From Candidatus Poseidoniaceae archaeon (GTDB lineage: Archaea > Thermoplasmatota > Poseidoniia > Poseidoniales > Poseidoniaceae), in assembly GCA_022425185.1 (NCBI GenBank), contig JAKMFY010000248.1, positions 1 through 10,783 on the forward strand: a stretch of 10,783 nt of DNA, read 5' to 3'. The notes beneath the pieces are model-generated. The model had not been told where the DNA came from and did no database searches. It worked only from the letters and a program-made list of their open reading frames with translations. Shown here one piece after another: positions 1-6,225 of the stretch (position 1 is the stretch's first letter; each line of letters begins with the position of its first letter). Position numbers and translations under genes: made by a program.

Positions 1-588
1 GTTGATGTTGTCATTAAATCTCGAAGAGGTGAAACCGTTATTGCCGCCAAGGACGAAGATCACGTTGTACACAATACCTCAGAAGAATCGCTAGCAAAAC
101 TACCAACCGCATTCGGTCCTGAATCCTTAGTTACGGCAGGCAATGCATCTGGAATAGTGGATGGTGCTGCTGCTGTTGTCATAAAATCTGCATCTCAAGC
201 AGCAGCAGATGGTGACAAACCACTTGCTAAACTTGTTGGATGGGGGATTGTTGGATTGGAACCAGCTATCATGGCTTATGGACCAGTACCTGCATCAAGA
301 AAGGCTCTGGAAAGAACCGGACTAACAATCGATGATATCGATTTGTGGGAAATTAACGAAGCATTTGCAGGTCAAGCAGTAGCCTGCGTCAAGGAACTTG
401 GGTTAGATGTGGAAAAGGTCAACGTCAACGGTGGAGCTGTTGGCTTAGGTCATCCTCTGGCAGCTACTGGAACTCGCCTAACCCTTACTCTTGCTCATCA
501 ATTGAAACGCTCTGGTGGGAAATACGGAATTGCTACTGCCTGTATAGGCGGTGGACAAGGTATTGCGCTTGTTATTGAATCGCTTTGA
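1..588 (+). CDS. Thiolase (acetyl-CoA acetyltransferase family), C-terminal half, cut by window edge
   Basis: The frame is open from base 1 and ends in TGA at 586-588, giving 195 codons of a family usually near 390 residues, so the N-terminal half with the acyl-accepting cysteine lies outside the window. Visible family signatures are NASGIVDGAAAV near 142-177, the NEAF box at 355-366, the catalytic histidine in GLGHPLAATG (codon 451-453) and the second catalytic cysteine in CIGGGQG (codon 541-543). Thiolases join two acetyl-CoA into acetoacetyl-CoA, or cleave 3-ketoacyl-CoA in the reverse direction, in the cytoplasm. Sequence alone does not separate a biosynthetic role (mevalonate or polyester precursor) from beta-oxidation. 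An internal GTG at 157 is not a start, because thiolase homology continues upstream of it. The gene converges on tspO with about 99 nt between stop codons. Confidence 0.95.
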   Translation, partial: VDVVIKSRRGETVIAAKDEDHVVHNTSEESLAKLPTAFGPESLVTAGNASGIVDGAAAVVIKSASQAAADGDKPLAKLVGWGIVGLEPAIMAYGPVPASRKALERTGLTIDDIDLWEINEAFAGQAVACVKELGLDVEKVNVNGGAVGLGHPLAATGTRLTLTLAHQLKRSGGKYGIATACIGGGQGIALVIESL

Positions 589-596
589 AAACAACC

Positions 597-644
597 TTCA
601 ATTGAAATTGAAAATCTCATGTTTCCAAGCAAGGTCTTACTTGG
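597..644. other. Two small inverted repeats between convergent genes
   Basis: The 99-nt spacer between the thiolase and tspO stop codons holds two palindromic elements. The first is TTCAATT-GA-AATTGAA at 597-612, a perfect 7-bp repeat that would fold as 6 bp around TGAA. The second is CCAAGCAAG-GT-CTTACTTGG at 625-644, with one mismatch in 9 bp. They could help end transcription or protect 3' ends. However, archaeal termination depends mainly on U-tracts, and neither repeat is followed by one, so this is a weak call. Confidence 0.3.
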
Positions 645-687
645 TTCCAGAATTTGTTACACATTCAGGAGTGAATTGGTTCTGTTT

Positions 688-1068
688 TCATCGAAACTCG
701 AGATAATAGGCTGTGTTTATCAATGCTGCAAAGGTAATCCATACGATATAAGCCCATACGAGTTTTGAAGCAATTGGCACAGTTTTGAATGTATAATATG
801 CATAGAGCACTGAAAAAACAATCATGAAAATAATCATGATCAGGGAGATGAGATACTCTGCTGAGTTGAATACACTCGGCCAAAGTAAATTTAACGTAAG
901 TTGAATAATGAACAAAAAAACGATTGTATTGAATTTTTCAAATTTGTCTCGATTCATTACTGTGTAATACATGCTGATGGCAAGAGTTGTGTACAATACT
1001 GCCCAAATTGGTCCAACGACCCAGCCAGGAGGTTGAAAGAACGGTTCATATTCTGAGTCAAATGTCAA
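688..1068 (-). CDS. tspO: TspO/MBR-family membrane protein lacking the first helix
   Basis: This 126-aa hydrophobic protein carries the TspO (tryptophan-rich sensory protein) signatures. FFQPPGWVVGPIWAVLY is at residues 10-26, QLTLNLLWPSVF at 56-67, and a last helix contains YIVWITFAALIN at 107-118. TspO proteins bind porphyrins and other hydrophobic ligands in the membrane and usually have five helices in about 150-160 residues. Here the protein starts just before the PPGW loop, so helix 1 is missing. The start is a TTG at 1066-1068 preceded at good spacing by AGGAAGG. An in-frame TGA at 1105-1107 rules out a longer version in this frame, and the other frames of the preceding 90 nt show no hydrophobic segment of the right kind. 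It is the last gene of the gfcR-lysS operon, 42 nt after its upstream neighbour. The function is not deducible beyond the family. Confidence 0.85.
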   Translation of the reverse strand: MTFDSEYEPFFQPPGWVVGPIWAVLYTTLAISMYYTVMNRDKFEKFNTIVFLFIIQLTLNLLWPSVFNSAEYLISLIMIIFMIVFSVLYAYYTFKTVPIASKLVWAYIVWITFAALINTAYYLEFR

Positions 1069-1110
1069 CCGAGTTCCTTCCTTTGATAACGGAATTCTTC
1101 TAATTCAAAT

Positions 1111-2325
1111 TCAACATGCGTCGAAGGCTTCGATGATGTATTGAGTGAGAGGACTTGTCCAAGCAAGTTCACTAATTCCATCGTTACCTTGTAACGCATA
1201 TGCACGGACGACATCGCGAACTCTAACATTGCCATCTGCAGATCGTGCTAGAATTGTTGCCCCTTTGATTGCTTTACCAGTGCCATGTGGGTCATAGACG
1301 GTGTCTAACGCATCTGAAAGGAACCAGTCTGCTTTACCCCCTGGTTCTCCCTCATAGGTCTTCTTTGGCCGCTTTGAACCAAACATTCCACCAGATTTGG
1401 GTTTGTTTTTCTTAGGAGCCTTTTTTGCAGGAGCTGCTTTCTTTTCAGGTTCTGACTTCTTAGTGCCTGAGGATTTTGGCTTCTCAGAGGTGCTTTCTTC
1501 TTTTCCAAGTTCTGCTCGAACTTCTGCTTCGATTTCCTCACGAAGAGAGTCAACATTTGTGTCTGCCGTTGATTTTGCAGCCCTAGCCACAGCATCATCT
1601 CTTTCATCTTTAAGCGCTTGAATTACATTGACATAATGACTTGCGACTTCAATAAGGGCAGTTTCCATCGCCGCTTCCATTTGCATCGAGACAACATCAG
1701 AGGATGATTCTCTCCACTTACGCCACTGAAGCATTGTATTAGCATGGATATCAGAACCACACTTTGGACAAAAGCTTCGCTTTGGAGGTTTGAGGACGGG
1801 GATTGCTCGCATTGCTTCGGGATCAATCCCTTCATGTTCTCCACTCGCAACATCATGAATGTGTGTAGATGCATCCATTCCATGTGTCATAGCACCACGG
1901 AATAGACCCTCAGACATGTCTAAGGTACCTGCTTGAATCATATCCCAGCCGCTTGTACCCTTTACAACTGCTCGTACAGCAGCGTTCGCTGCCGGTGATT
2001 GCCCCCAGTCGTGGTCTTTTTTGGATACAAGTTCATTTTCGCTTCCCTCGAATGCTTGCCCGATGTCAATATTTGCTCCATCATCCGCAGCAGCGGCAAT
2101 TCCCATAGTGATTGGATTGGCGCCTTCTTCGACTCGAGCAATCATGTCAAATTTCTCAGCCATGGAGAGATCTTGGCGGTGTCGAATAACATCCTTAAGT
2201 TGATTCAAATCGTGGCCAGTAGAAGTGATTGGGCCCTGAGCAAGAAGGTCATGGCCACAGGATAGGCAAAACTTCGCAGCAGCCTCTACACCGACCTCGC
2301 ATGTCGGACAATAGACGCCTGCCAT
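1111..2325 (-). CDS. Unrecognised zinc-ribbon protein with Lys/Pro/Ala-rich linker
   Basis: I do not recognise this 404-aa protein. Numbering from the ATG at 2323-2325, residues 6-23 form a zinc ribbon with cysteines at 6, 9, 20 and 23 (CPTC and CLSC). A second CPKCG knuckle is at 186-190 with no obvious partner pair after it. Residues ~210-275 are charged, helical and possibly coiled-coil. Residues ~275-323 are a low-complexity basic linker rich in Lys, Pro, Ala and Ser. Residues ~325-404 look like a small folded domain. There is no signal peptide or membrane segment, so it is probably cytoplasmic. A TTG two codons upstream (2329-2331) is the alternative start; neither has a clear ribosome binding site, so translation may be leaderless. 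It follows lysS by 71 nt, a gap wide enough for its own promoter, and precedes tspO. Nucleic-acid or ribosome association is only a guess from the ribbon and basic linker. Confidence 0.85.
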   Translation of the reverse strand: MAGVYCPTCEVGVEAAAKFCLSCGHDLLAQGPITSTGHDLNQLKDVIRHRQDLSMAEKFDMIARVEEGANPITMGIAAAADDGANIDIGQAFEGSENELVSKKDHDWGQSPAANAAVRAVVKGTSGWDMIQAGTLDMSEGLFRGAMTHGMDASTHIHDVASGEHEGIDPEAMRAIPVLKPPKRSFCPKCGSDIHANTMLQWRKWRESSSDVVSMQMEAAMETALIEVASHYVNVIQALKDERDDAVARAAKSTADTNVDSLREEIEAEVRAELGKEESTSEKPKSSGTKKSEPEKKAAPAKKAPKKNKPKSGGMFGSKRPKKTYEGEPGGKADWFLSDALDTVYDPHGTGKAIKGATILARSADGNVRVRDVVRAYALQGNDGISELAWTSPLTQYIIEAFDAC

Positions 2326-2361
2326 GGTCAACAGGAGAGTACGACCTCTTTTGAATTCTTA

Positions 2362-2369
2362 GGGTCGAA
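2362..2369 (-). promoter_or_regulatory. TTCGACCC octamer upstream of the zinc-ribbon gene
   Basis: Read on the minus strand, TTCGACCC ends 37 nt before the ATG at 2325. The AT-rich stretch ATTTTGAAAC lies just upstream of it and could serve as a TATA-like element. The same octamer occurs in the same orientation upstream of the aIF2 beta and prf1 genes. A role as a promoter or operator element is inferred from position only. Confidence 0.35.
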
Positions 2370-2402
2370 CGTTTCAAAATAACTTGTTCTTTGATAGTAT
2401 CA

Positions 2403-3977
2403 TCAAAGGCATTGGTTGAGTAACGAAGTAATTGTATCACGATTCAGTTCAGAAAGGATTGCAGGAAGTCGCGGTCCCTTTTCAACTCCCATAATGGTCA
2501 GATATAATGTTCGATAAGCCACACGAGGAGACAATTCGATTGATTTTGCTGAATTTGATATAGCCGCTTGAATCCCCTGACTTGTCCATTCACATGTTGT
2601 AAACAGATCAATCAACAGAGGTAATATCCTTCTTTCTTCATCTCCCAATAAAGCTAATGATTCCTGCTTTGGTGTCTCCAAGATGGTAATACGTAATTCT
2701 TCAGGGAAATGTCTGGATGCGATCCACGTGCGCATCCTGTTCAGCCGGTCCATCATCGATGGAGACACTTGGTCCTGAATTCCAATTGATGCCCATACAT
2801 CATCGTCATTGGATTTTGTTTGAGCCAAGAGTGCTAAGTGCCTGAATGTGACTTCTGATGCTTCATTTGATGATGAAATATTCGAGAGTTCAACAGCGAT
2901 CTGAGCATCTTCTACTGCAACTCTCTTTCGGCGACTTAAATCCTCTCTCGCAAGTTCTATAGCAAAATTTCTAGATGCTGTACGTTCAAACTCATCTGCA
3001 AGTGTAACAAGGCCCATTCCCGTATCGAATTCAATCGCTTTGTTTGGTTTGGTTGAAGCAATCAGGTATCTCAGAATTTCTGGAGGAACGAGAGAGAGGG
3101 CTTCTAGTGGCCCGATTGTATTTCCTGATGAAGATGACATTGCTCCTTGTCCACGCAGGCTAATCCATTCATATGTTAAATCGACAGGCGCTTTCTTGCC
3201 AAACAGTTCAATAATTTCTTTTCCAGTGTCATATGAGCCACCTGCAGCACCGTGATCTTTTCCAAAAGGTTCCATTGTAACTCCAATCCATGCCCATTTT
3301 GCAGGCCAATCAATACGCCATGGGAGTTTTCCTTCCCCTTTAGTGACATCACTTCTTCCAGATTTACCGTTCGAATCAATCCATTCGACATATGGGTCAT
3401 TCCAACCAGTTATTGTAATTCCATCAATAGATCCGTTTGAATCGATAGGATTCCACGGAAACCACTCCTCAGAAAGTTCTCTCCCAGAAACTCGTTCGAT
3501 GATTTCTCGGATCTCTGCTGCTTTGTTGCATGCAATACGGGCCATGTCGGCAAATTTTCCAGATGCATAGGATTCAAAATTATCTATGAACCTTGGACGT
3601 ACATCGATTTGATCTAAAGCTTGTTTAAACGGTTCAAGAAAATGGTCGGCATATGAGATTCCTTTTGAAAATCGTTCATGATCTGGCTTTCCATCAGGTC
3701 TAGGTGGCGGGATTTGTTTCAACTGATGCCCAATATACATTTCATATTCATCATCAAGAAACGAGTACACCTTTCGTAACGGATCTGCGCTATCGACAAT
3801 AAATACAAATTCAACATCAAGTCCCGCTTTCTTAGCAGCCCGTGTAAGCATATCGCCTGTTAGAATTTCTCGCAAGTGTCCTATGTGAAATTCCCCACTT
3901 GGTGTGATTCCAGTAGAGATGATATGCTTTTCACCACGTTCTGCAAGTCGCTTGGCTGCGACATCGGACCAATGCAT
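2403..3977 (-). CDS. lysS: Lysyl-tRNA synthetase, class I
   Basis: This enzyme charges tRNA-Lys with lysine in the cytoplasm. It is the class I (Rossmann-fold) form typical of many archaea, not the class II form of most bacteria and eukaryotes. The 524-aa length fits the family. The HIGH box is FHIGHLREIL (HIGH at residues 31-34). The conserved middle segment runs from about 220 to 252 and includes EPFGKDH and GGSYDTG. The KMSKS region reads GAMSSSSGN at ~278-286, with alanine where the first lysine of the motif would stand. The C-terminal part is the helical anticodon-binding region. The ATG at 3975-3977 has GGAG 8 nt upstream. Only 14 nt separate it from the gfcR stop, so the two are almost certainly cotranscribed. 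Confidence 0.96.
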   Translation of the reverse strand: MHWSDVAAKRLAERGEKHIISTGITPSGEFHIGHLREILTGDMLTRAAKKAGLDVEFVFIVDSADPLRKVYSFLDDEYEMYIGHQLKQIPPPRPDGKPDHERFSKGISYADHFLEPFKQALDQIDVRPRFIDNFESYASGKFADMARIACNKAAEIREIIERVSGRELSEEWFPWNPIDSNGSIDGITITGWNDPYVEWIDSNGKSGRSDVTKGEGKLPWRIDWPAKWAWIGVTMEPFGKDHGAAGGSYDTGKEIIELFGKKAPVDLTYEWISLRGQGAMSSSSGNTIGPLEALSLVPPEILRYLIASTKPNKAIEFDTGMGLVTLADEFERTASRNFAIELAREDLSRRKRVAVEDAQIAVELSNISSSNEASEVTFRHLALLAQTKSNDDDVWASIGIQDQVSPSMMDRLNRMRTWIASRHFPEELRITILETPKQESLALLGDEERRILPLLIDLFTTCEWTSQGIQAAISNSAKSIELSPRVAYRTLYLTIMGVEKGPRLPAILSELNRDTITSLLNQCL

Positions 3978-3991
3978 CTTTTCAACTCCAC

Positions 3992-4567
3992 TTAAACAGG
4001 GACAGCGCGGATTAAGCCACGCAGTGGTACGTTATCGATTTCATTTCGGGCAGTTTTATTGACGAGTACCAAGGCAAGAACTACTTCTCCACCAGCAGCC
4101 CTGATGGCAGCAATAGTTTGACTCATTGTTACGCCGCTCGATAATACGTCGTCGATAATGACGACCTTCTTGCCGCCTCCAACTTGACCATACTTGCTAG
4201 CACCAGCTCCAGGCTCTCCGTCGACATTTCTGTGTATAGCAACTTCAACATCCAGCGCTTGTGCAACTTCATGAGCAAAAGCGATTCCATTAATCGAAAT
4301 CCCGACGACGATTTCAGCCTCATCAAATTCTTCCAAGACCACATCTGCCATAATATTGCCAATTGCTGTGATACGTGCTGGTCTGACTCCGATCGTACGC
4401 CATCCGATTTGAACATCCGTTGGACGTCTTTCGGTGTTTGTACCAGTCAGGAGCCAAGCAATTGTATCTTGGGATAGAGAAAGTTCATCAGCAATTTGTT
4501 GTGAATTCAACCCATCCTTTCGAAGGTTTGTAGCGATTGTTTTCAACTCTTCAATACTTGAGACCAT
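3992..4567 (-). CDS. gfcR: GfcR-like regulator: HTH plus phosphoribosyltransferase domain
   Basis: The 191-aa protein has an N-terminal helix-turn-helix (residues ~15-40, with GLNSQQIADELSLSQDTI) joined to a type I phosphoribosyltransferase domain. The PRPP-binding loop is VVIIDDVLSSGVT at 135-147. This layout matches the archaeal orotate-phosphoribosyltransferase-like family, whose haloarchaeal member GfcR regulates sugar catabolism genes. The PRTase fold is thought to sense a nucleotide or PRPP ligand rather than catalyse. I chose the ATG at 4565-4567 because it starts exactly where the HTH homology does and has GGAAGGA 10 nt upstream. A TTG at 4627 would add 20 residues that do not look conserved. 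It heads the operon with lysS and diverges from aIF2 beta across 93 nt, so it may control both directions; that is inference. True orotate phosphoribosyltransferase activity is less likely given the HTH. Confidence 0.85.
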   Translation of the reverse strand: MVSSIEELKTIATNLRKDGLNSQQIADELSLSQDTIAWLLTGTNTERRPTDVQIGWRTIGVRPARITAIGNIMADVVLEEFDEAEIVVGISINGIAFAHEVAQALDVEVAIHRNVDGEPGAGASKYGQVGGGKKVVIIDDVLSSGVTMSQTIAAIRAAGGEVVLALVLVNKTARNEIDNVPLRGLIRAVPV

Positions 4568-4660
4568 CGTAATCAATTCCTTCCAAAGGGCCACCCTCCA
4601 TGAATCCTTTGCCCATTTTCGACCCAAAGCCTTGAAGAGAAAGGGGTGTCAGGAGGAACC
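4568..4660. promoter_or_regulatory. Divergent promoter region, gfcR / aIF2 beta
   Basis: These 93 nt must hold the start signals of both divergent units. On the plus side, AGGAGG at 4651-4656 is a strong Shine-Dalgarno, but only 4 nt from the aIF2 beta ATG. On the minus side, GGAAGGA precedes gfcR. The short pair AAAGG (4585-4589) and CCTTT (4606-4610) forms a weak inverted repeat. No textbook TATA box is obvious. Autoregulation by the adjacent GfcR-like protein is possible but unproven. Confidence 0.55.
4618..4625 (+). promoter_or_regulatory. TTCGACCC octamer upstream of aIF2 beta
   Basis: The octamer ends 36 nt before the aIF2 beta ATG, in the context TTTTCGACCCAAAG. That is almost the same distance and orientation as the copy before the zinc-ribbon gene (37 nt). 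A function as a shared promoter or operator element is inferred from this repetition. Confidence 0.35.
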
Positions 4661-5071
4661 ATGAGCGACTTTGACTATGAATCTCTTCTCAAGCGAGCAC
4701 GTGAGAACATTCCAGAGGATATTTCCTCTCGCGCTCGATGGAGGCTCCCTGAACCACAGATTATGATTGAAGGTTCGAATACCATTCTACGAAACTTTAC
4801 AGAAGTTGTTGGAATGATGGATCGTGATGACAATCACGTTTACCAGTATATCTTGAATGAATTAGGAACTTCTGGGTCCCGAGACGGCCCTCGTGCTCGA
4901 TTTAAAGGACGGATTCCACCAAAGCGATTGAAAAAAGCAATTGTCGGGTATGTAAATACTTACATCAAGTGCACTCAATGTGGTGCTCCCGATACAGTCT
5001 TTGTAAAACAAGACCGAACAACACTCTTGAAATGCCAAGCATGCGGTGCAACAAGACCTGTCAAACTTTGA
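4661..5071 (+). CDS. eif2b: Translation initiation factor aIF2 subunit beta
   Basis: This subunit of the archaeal aIF2 heterotrimer helps deliver initiator Met-tRNA to the small ribosomal subunit. At 136 aa it has the normal archaeal length. The central alpha-beta core includes FKGRIPPKRL at 81-90 and YVNTYIKC at 97-104. The C-terminal zinc ribbon has cysteines at 104, 107, 125 and 128 (CTQC and CQAC). The N-terminal gamma-binding helix begins YESLLKRA. The ATG at 4661 is preferred over an in-frame GTG at 4646 because the AGGAGG at 4651-4656 then serves as its ribosome binding site, and because homologues begin this close to the helix. The gene is monocistronic here. It diverges from gfcR, and its TGA directly abuts the stop codon of the converging ferredoxin gene. 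Confidence 0.96.
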   Translation: MSDFDYESLLKRARENIPEDISSRARWRLPEPQIMIEGSNTILRNFTEVVGMMDRDDNHVYQYILNELGTSGSRDGPRARFKGRIPPKRLKKAIVGYVNTYIKCTQCGAPDTVFVKQDRTTLLKCQACGATRPVKL

Positions 5072-5416
5072 TCATTCAGATTCGAGTTTCATCAAATTGT
5101 TTGTACCAATCGTGCCATCTTTTAGATGTTGAATAATCGATGTGATGTCCATATCTTTTGATAATGTATACCAGGTTCCTTCAGGATATACTACGCAAGC
5201 AATTCCATTCTCACAGAAATCAAGGCATCCTGATTTTTGAACTCGAATAGATGGAAGTCCCTCATCTCGAATTGCTTGTTTGATTCGTGGTAATAACTCG
5301 AGGCTTCCACGATTCTTGCAACTTGGACGAGCGGATCCAGTCGGTCGTTCGTGACCGCAAATGAACATATGTCGGTCATATCCAGGTGCCTTTCTCCCCT
5401 TAGGATCGATGGCCAT
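5072..5416 (-). CDS. Thioredoxin-fold [2Fe-2S] ferredoxin
   Basis: The 114-aa protein matches the thioredoxin-like ferredoxin family (Aquifex Fd4 / NuoE-like fold). HMFICGHERPTGSARPSC contributes cysteines 20 and 33, and SGCLDFCENG contributes cysteines 64 and 68, followed by VVYPEGTWY at 75-83. The C-x12-C and C-x3-C spacing is that of a [2Fe-2S] site. It would carry single electrons in the cytoplasm; the partner is unknown. The ATG at 5414-5416 lies 4 nt after the pterin dehydratase stop and has GGAG 9 nt upstream, inside the preceding gene, which suggests translational coupling. It is the last gene of a three-gene minus-strand operon and meets aIF2 beta tail to tail with no spacer. Confidence 0.9.
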   Translation of the reverse strand: MAIDPKGRKAPGYDRHMFICGHERPTGSARPSCKNRGSLELLPRIKQAIRDEGLPSIRVQKSGCLDFCENGIACVVYPEGTWYTLSKDMDITSIIQHLKDGTIGTNNLMKLESE

Positions 5417-5420
5417 TGAA

Positions 5421-5693
5421 TCATTCTCCGAGGGTATTAATCAGTGTTGCAAGATTATAATCCATTTCAGTAATTGCCTTTGCATCATGTGTTGTGAGTT
5501 CAATTACTACATATCCCCATCCAAAATGGATGTCAGCATGATGATTCTTTTGTTCACACAATATACTCACTTCGTCAACAAAAGACTTTGCCTGTAAGAA
5601 GTTTTCAAATTCGAACTCACGCATAAGACATTGCTCTACAACAGACCAACCCTCTGGGGCCTCCATCTGTTCATCCCCAAAGATGGGCGTCAT
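5421..5693 (-). CDS. Pterin-4a-carbinolamine dehydratase (PCD/DCoH family)
   Basis: PCD removes water from 4a-hydroxytetrahydrobiopterin, recycling the pterin cofactor of aromatic amino acid hydroxylases; many homologues occur where no such hydroxylase is known. The 90-aa protein has the family pattern: GWSVVE near 15-20, REFEFENF at 25-32, the HH pair at 51-52, and ELTTHDAKAITEMD at 65-78. Two deviations are seen: HHAD in place of the common HHPD, and AKAIT in place of the usual GGLT-like stretch. All three motif histidines (51, 52, 69) are kept, so it may be active. I chose the ATG at 5691-5693, which gives a typical N-terminus and overlaps the upstream gene by 23 nt. Alternatives are an ATG at 5664-5666, preceded by GGGG and starting just after the upstream stop, and a TTG at 5715-5717. 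Confidence 0.88.
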   Translation of the reverse strand: MTPIFGDEQMEAPEGWSVVEQCLMREFEFENFLQAKSFVDEVSILCEQKNHHADIHFGWGYVVIELTTHDAKAITEMDYNLATLINTLGE

Positions 5694-6114
5694 CGTTGCC
5701 TGTAGTCTCTTTCTCAACCTTTTCGTGAAGTGTAGAACGACGCTTCATATCTTCTCTTTCAAAAGCAAGGAGTTCCTTGTCATCGATGTATGCTGGGCGC
5801 ATGTGAGCTACGAGAATAATCTGAACGATGGTATCTCTGGAAACGAATCTACGGGCTCCACTTTCGTCAAGAATTTCAAGACTCGATTTTCCAGATGAAA
5901 TCAAACGGCCACGAATCCATTGTTCTGAATCGGTAAGAAACGCTCTTGCATCAATCTGAATTTCAACGATATCATCTCTTCGCAGACCATTCCGTCGCTC
6001 TAGAAGATCGCCATTGGTTATTCCTTGTATGCTGTCCAAGTCAGGTGAGCCAAGTTCTTTCCATAGGGAAGTAGCCCATTTGGGGAGTTCTACTTTCGAT
6101 GATTTTTTCGCCAT
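5671..6114 (-). CDS. Unrecognised 147-aa protein, first gene of the PCD-ferredoxin operon
   Basis: I do not recognise this protein. The N-terminal ~45 residues look helical (PKWATSLWKEL, GDLLERRNGLRRDD). Residues ~46-105 alternate hydrophobic and charged residues as in a small beta-barrel (VEIQIDAR, WIRGRLISSG, SLEILDESGARRFVSRD, IVQIILVAHMRP), resembling an LSM-like or SH3-like fold. The tail from ~110 is a charged helix rich in Glu, Lys and Arg. No cysteine ligands, signal peptide or membrane segment are seen. The start is the ATG at 6112-6114 with only a weak GTGGA before it. Overlap with the pterin dehydratase start and cotranscription with the ferredoxin make it a real, translated gene. 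The beta-barrel reading is by eye. Confidence 0.8.
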   Translation of the reverse strand: MAKKSSKVELPKWATSLWKELGSPDLDSIQGITNGDLLERRNGLRRDDIVEIQIDARAFLTDSEQWIRGRLISSGKSSLEILDESGARRFVSRDTIVQIILVAHMRPAYIDDKELLAFEREDMKRRSTLHEKVEKETTGNDDAHLWG

Positions 6115-6225
6115 GTTCCACTCTGGGAGCCGACCCTACATGAACAATGTGCAATTACAACATCCACGACATTTTGATGTGATGGGTTCATGAAGGGTTG
6201 TCGCTCCGGATGACATGGGGTACCT
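6115..6225. promoter_or_regulatory. Divergent promoter region between the 147-aa gene and nog1
   Basis: This 111-nt spacer must contain promoters for both directions and is dominated by the inverted repeat at 6126-6207. GGGG at 6217-6220 is the only plausible ribosome binding site for nog1. AT-rich CATTTTGATG at 6170-6179, inside the loop of the repeat, is the best TATA-like candidate. No clear TATA box was found. Confidence 0.5.
6126..6207 (+). repeat. Large imperfect inverted repeat (possible structured leader or small RNA) before nog1
   Basis: Left arm 6126-6145 (GGAGC then CGACCCTACATGAAC) pairs with right arm 6186-6207. From the loop outward there are 7 pairs, one A-A mismatch, 7 pairs including one G-U, a 2-nt bulge (6201-6202), then 5 G-C-rich pairs, 19 in all. 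The 40-nt loop has its own short pairing, ACATC (6160-6164) with GATGT (6176-6180). The G-U pair is allowed only in plus-strand RNA, so the fold is slightly better as a nog1 leader than as a leader of the opposite gene. It ends 18 nt before the nog1 ATG. It may be a cis-acting leader, a small RNA of ~80 nt, or a DNA palindrome bound by a regulator. Confidence 0.55.

Noticed and set aside
1069..1200. Frameshift hiding the missing TspO helix 1
   Set aside because: I translated the upstream minus-strand frames; none encodes a hydrophobic helix, and this stretch is already used by the C-terminus of the zinc-ribbon gene.
1397..1621. Plus-strand open frame opposite the basic linker
   Set aside because: It mirrors the Lys/Ala/Ser-rich low-complexity segment of the minus-strand gene and has no family features; a shadow.
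4568..4627. Longer gfcR starting at a TTG at 4627 (20 extra residues)
   Set aside because: The extra residues do not resemble the family N-terminus, whereas the ATG at 4567 begins at the HTH homology and has a good GGAAGGA site.
6126..6225. C/D-box or H/ACA guide RNA before nog1
   Set aside because: GATGA- and ACA-like strings exist, but I could not place properly spaced C/D boxes, and the ACA lies too far from the stem; too weak to call.
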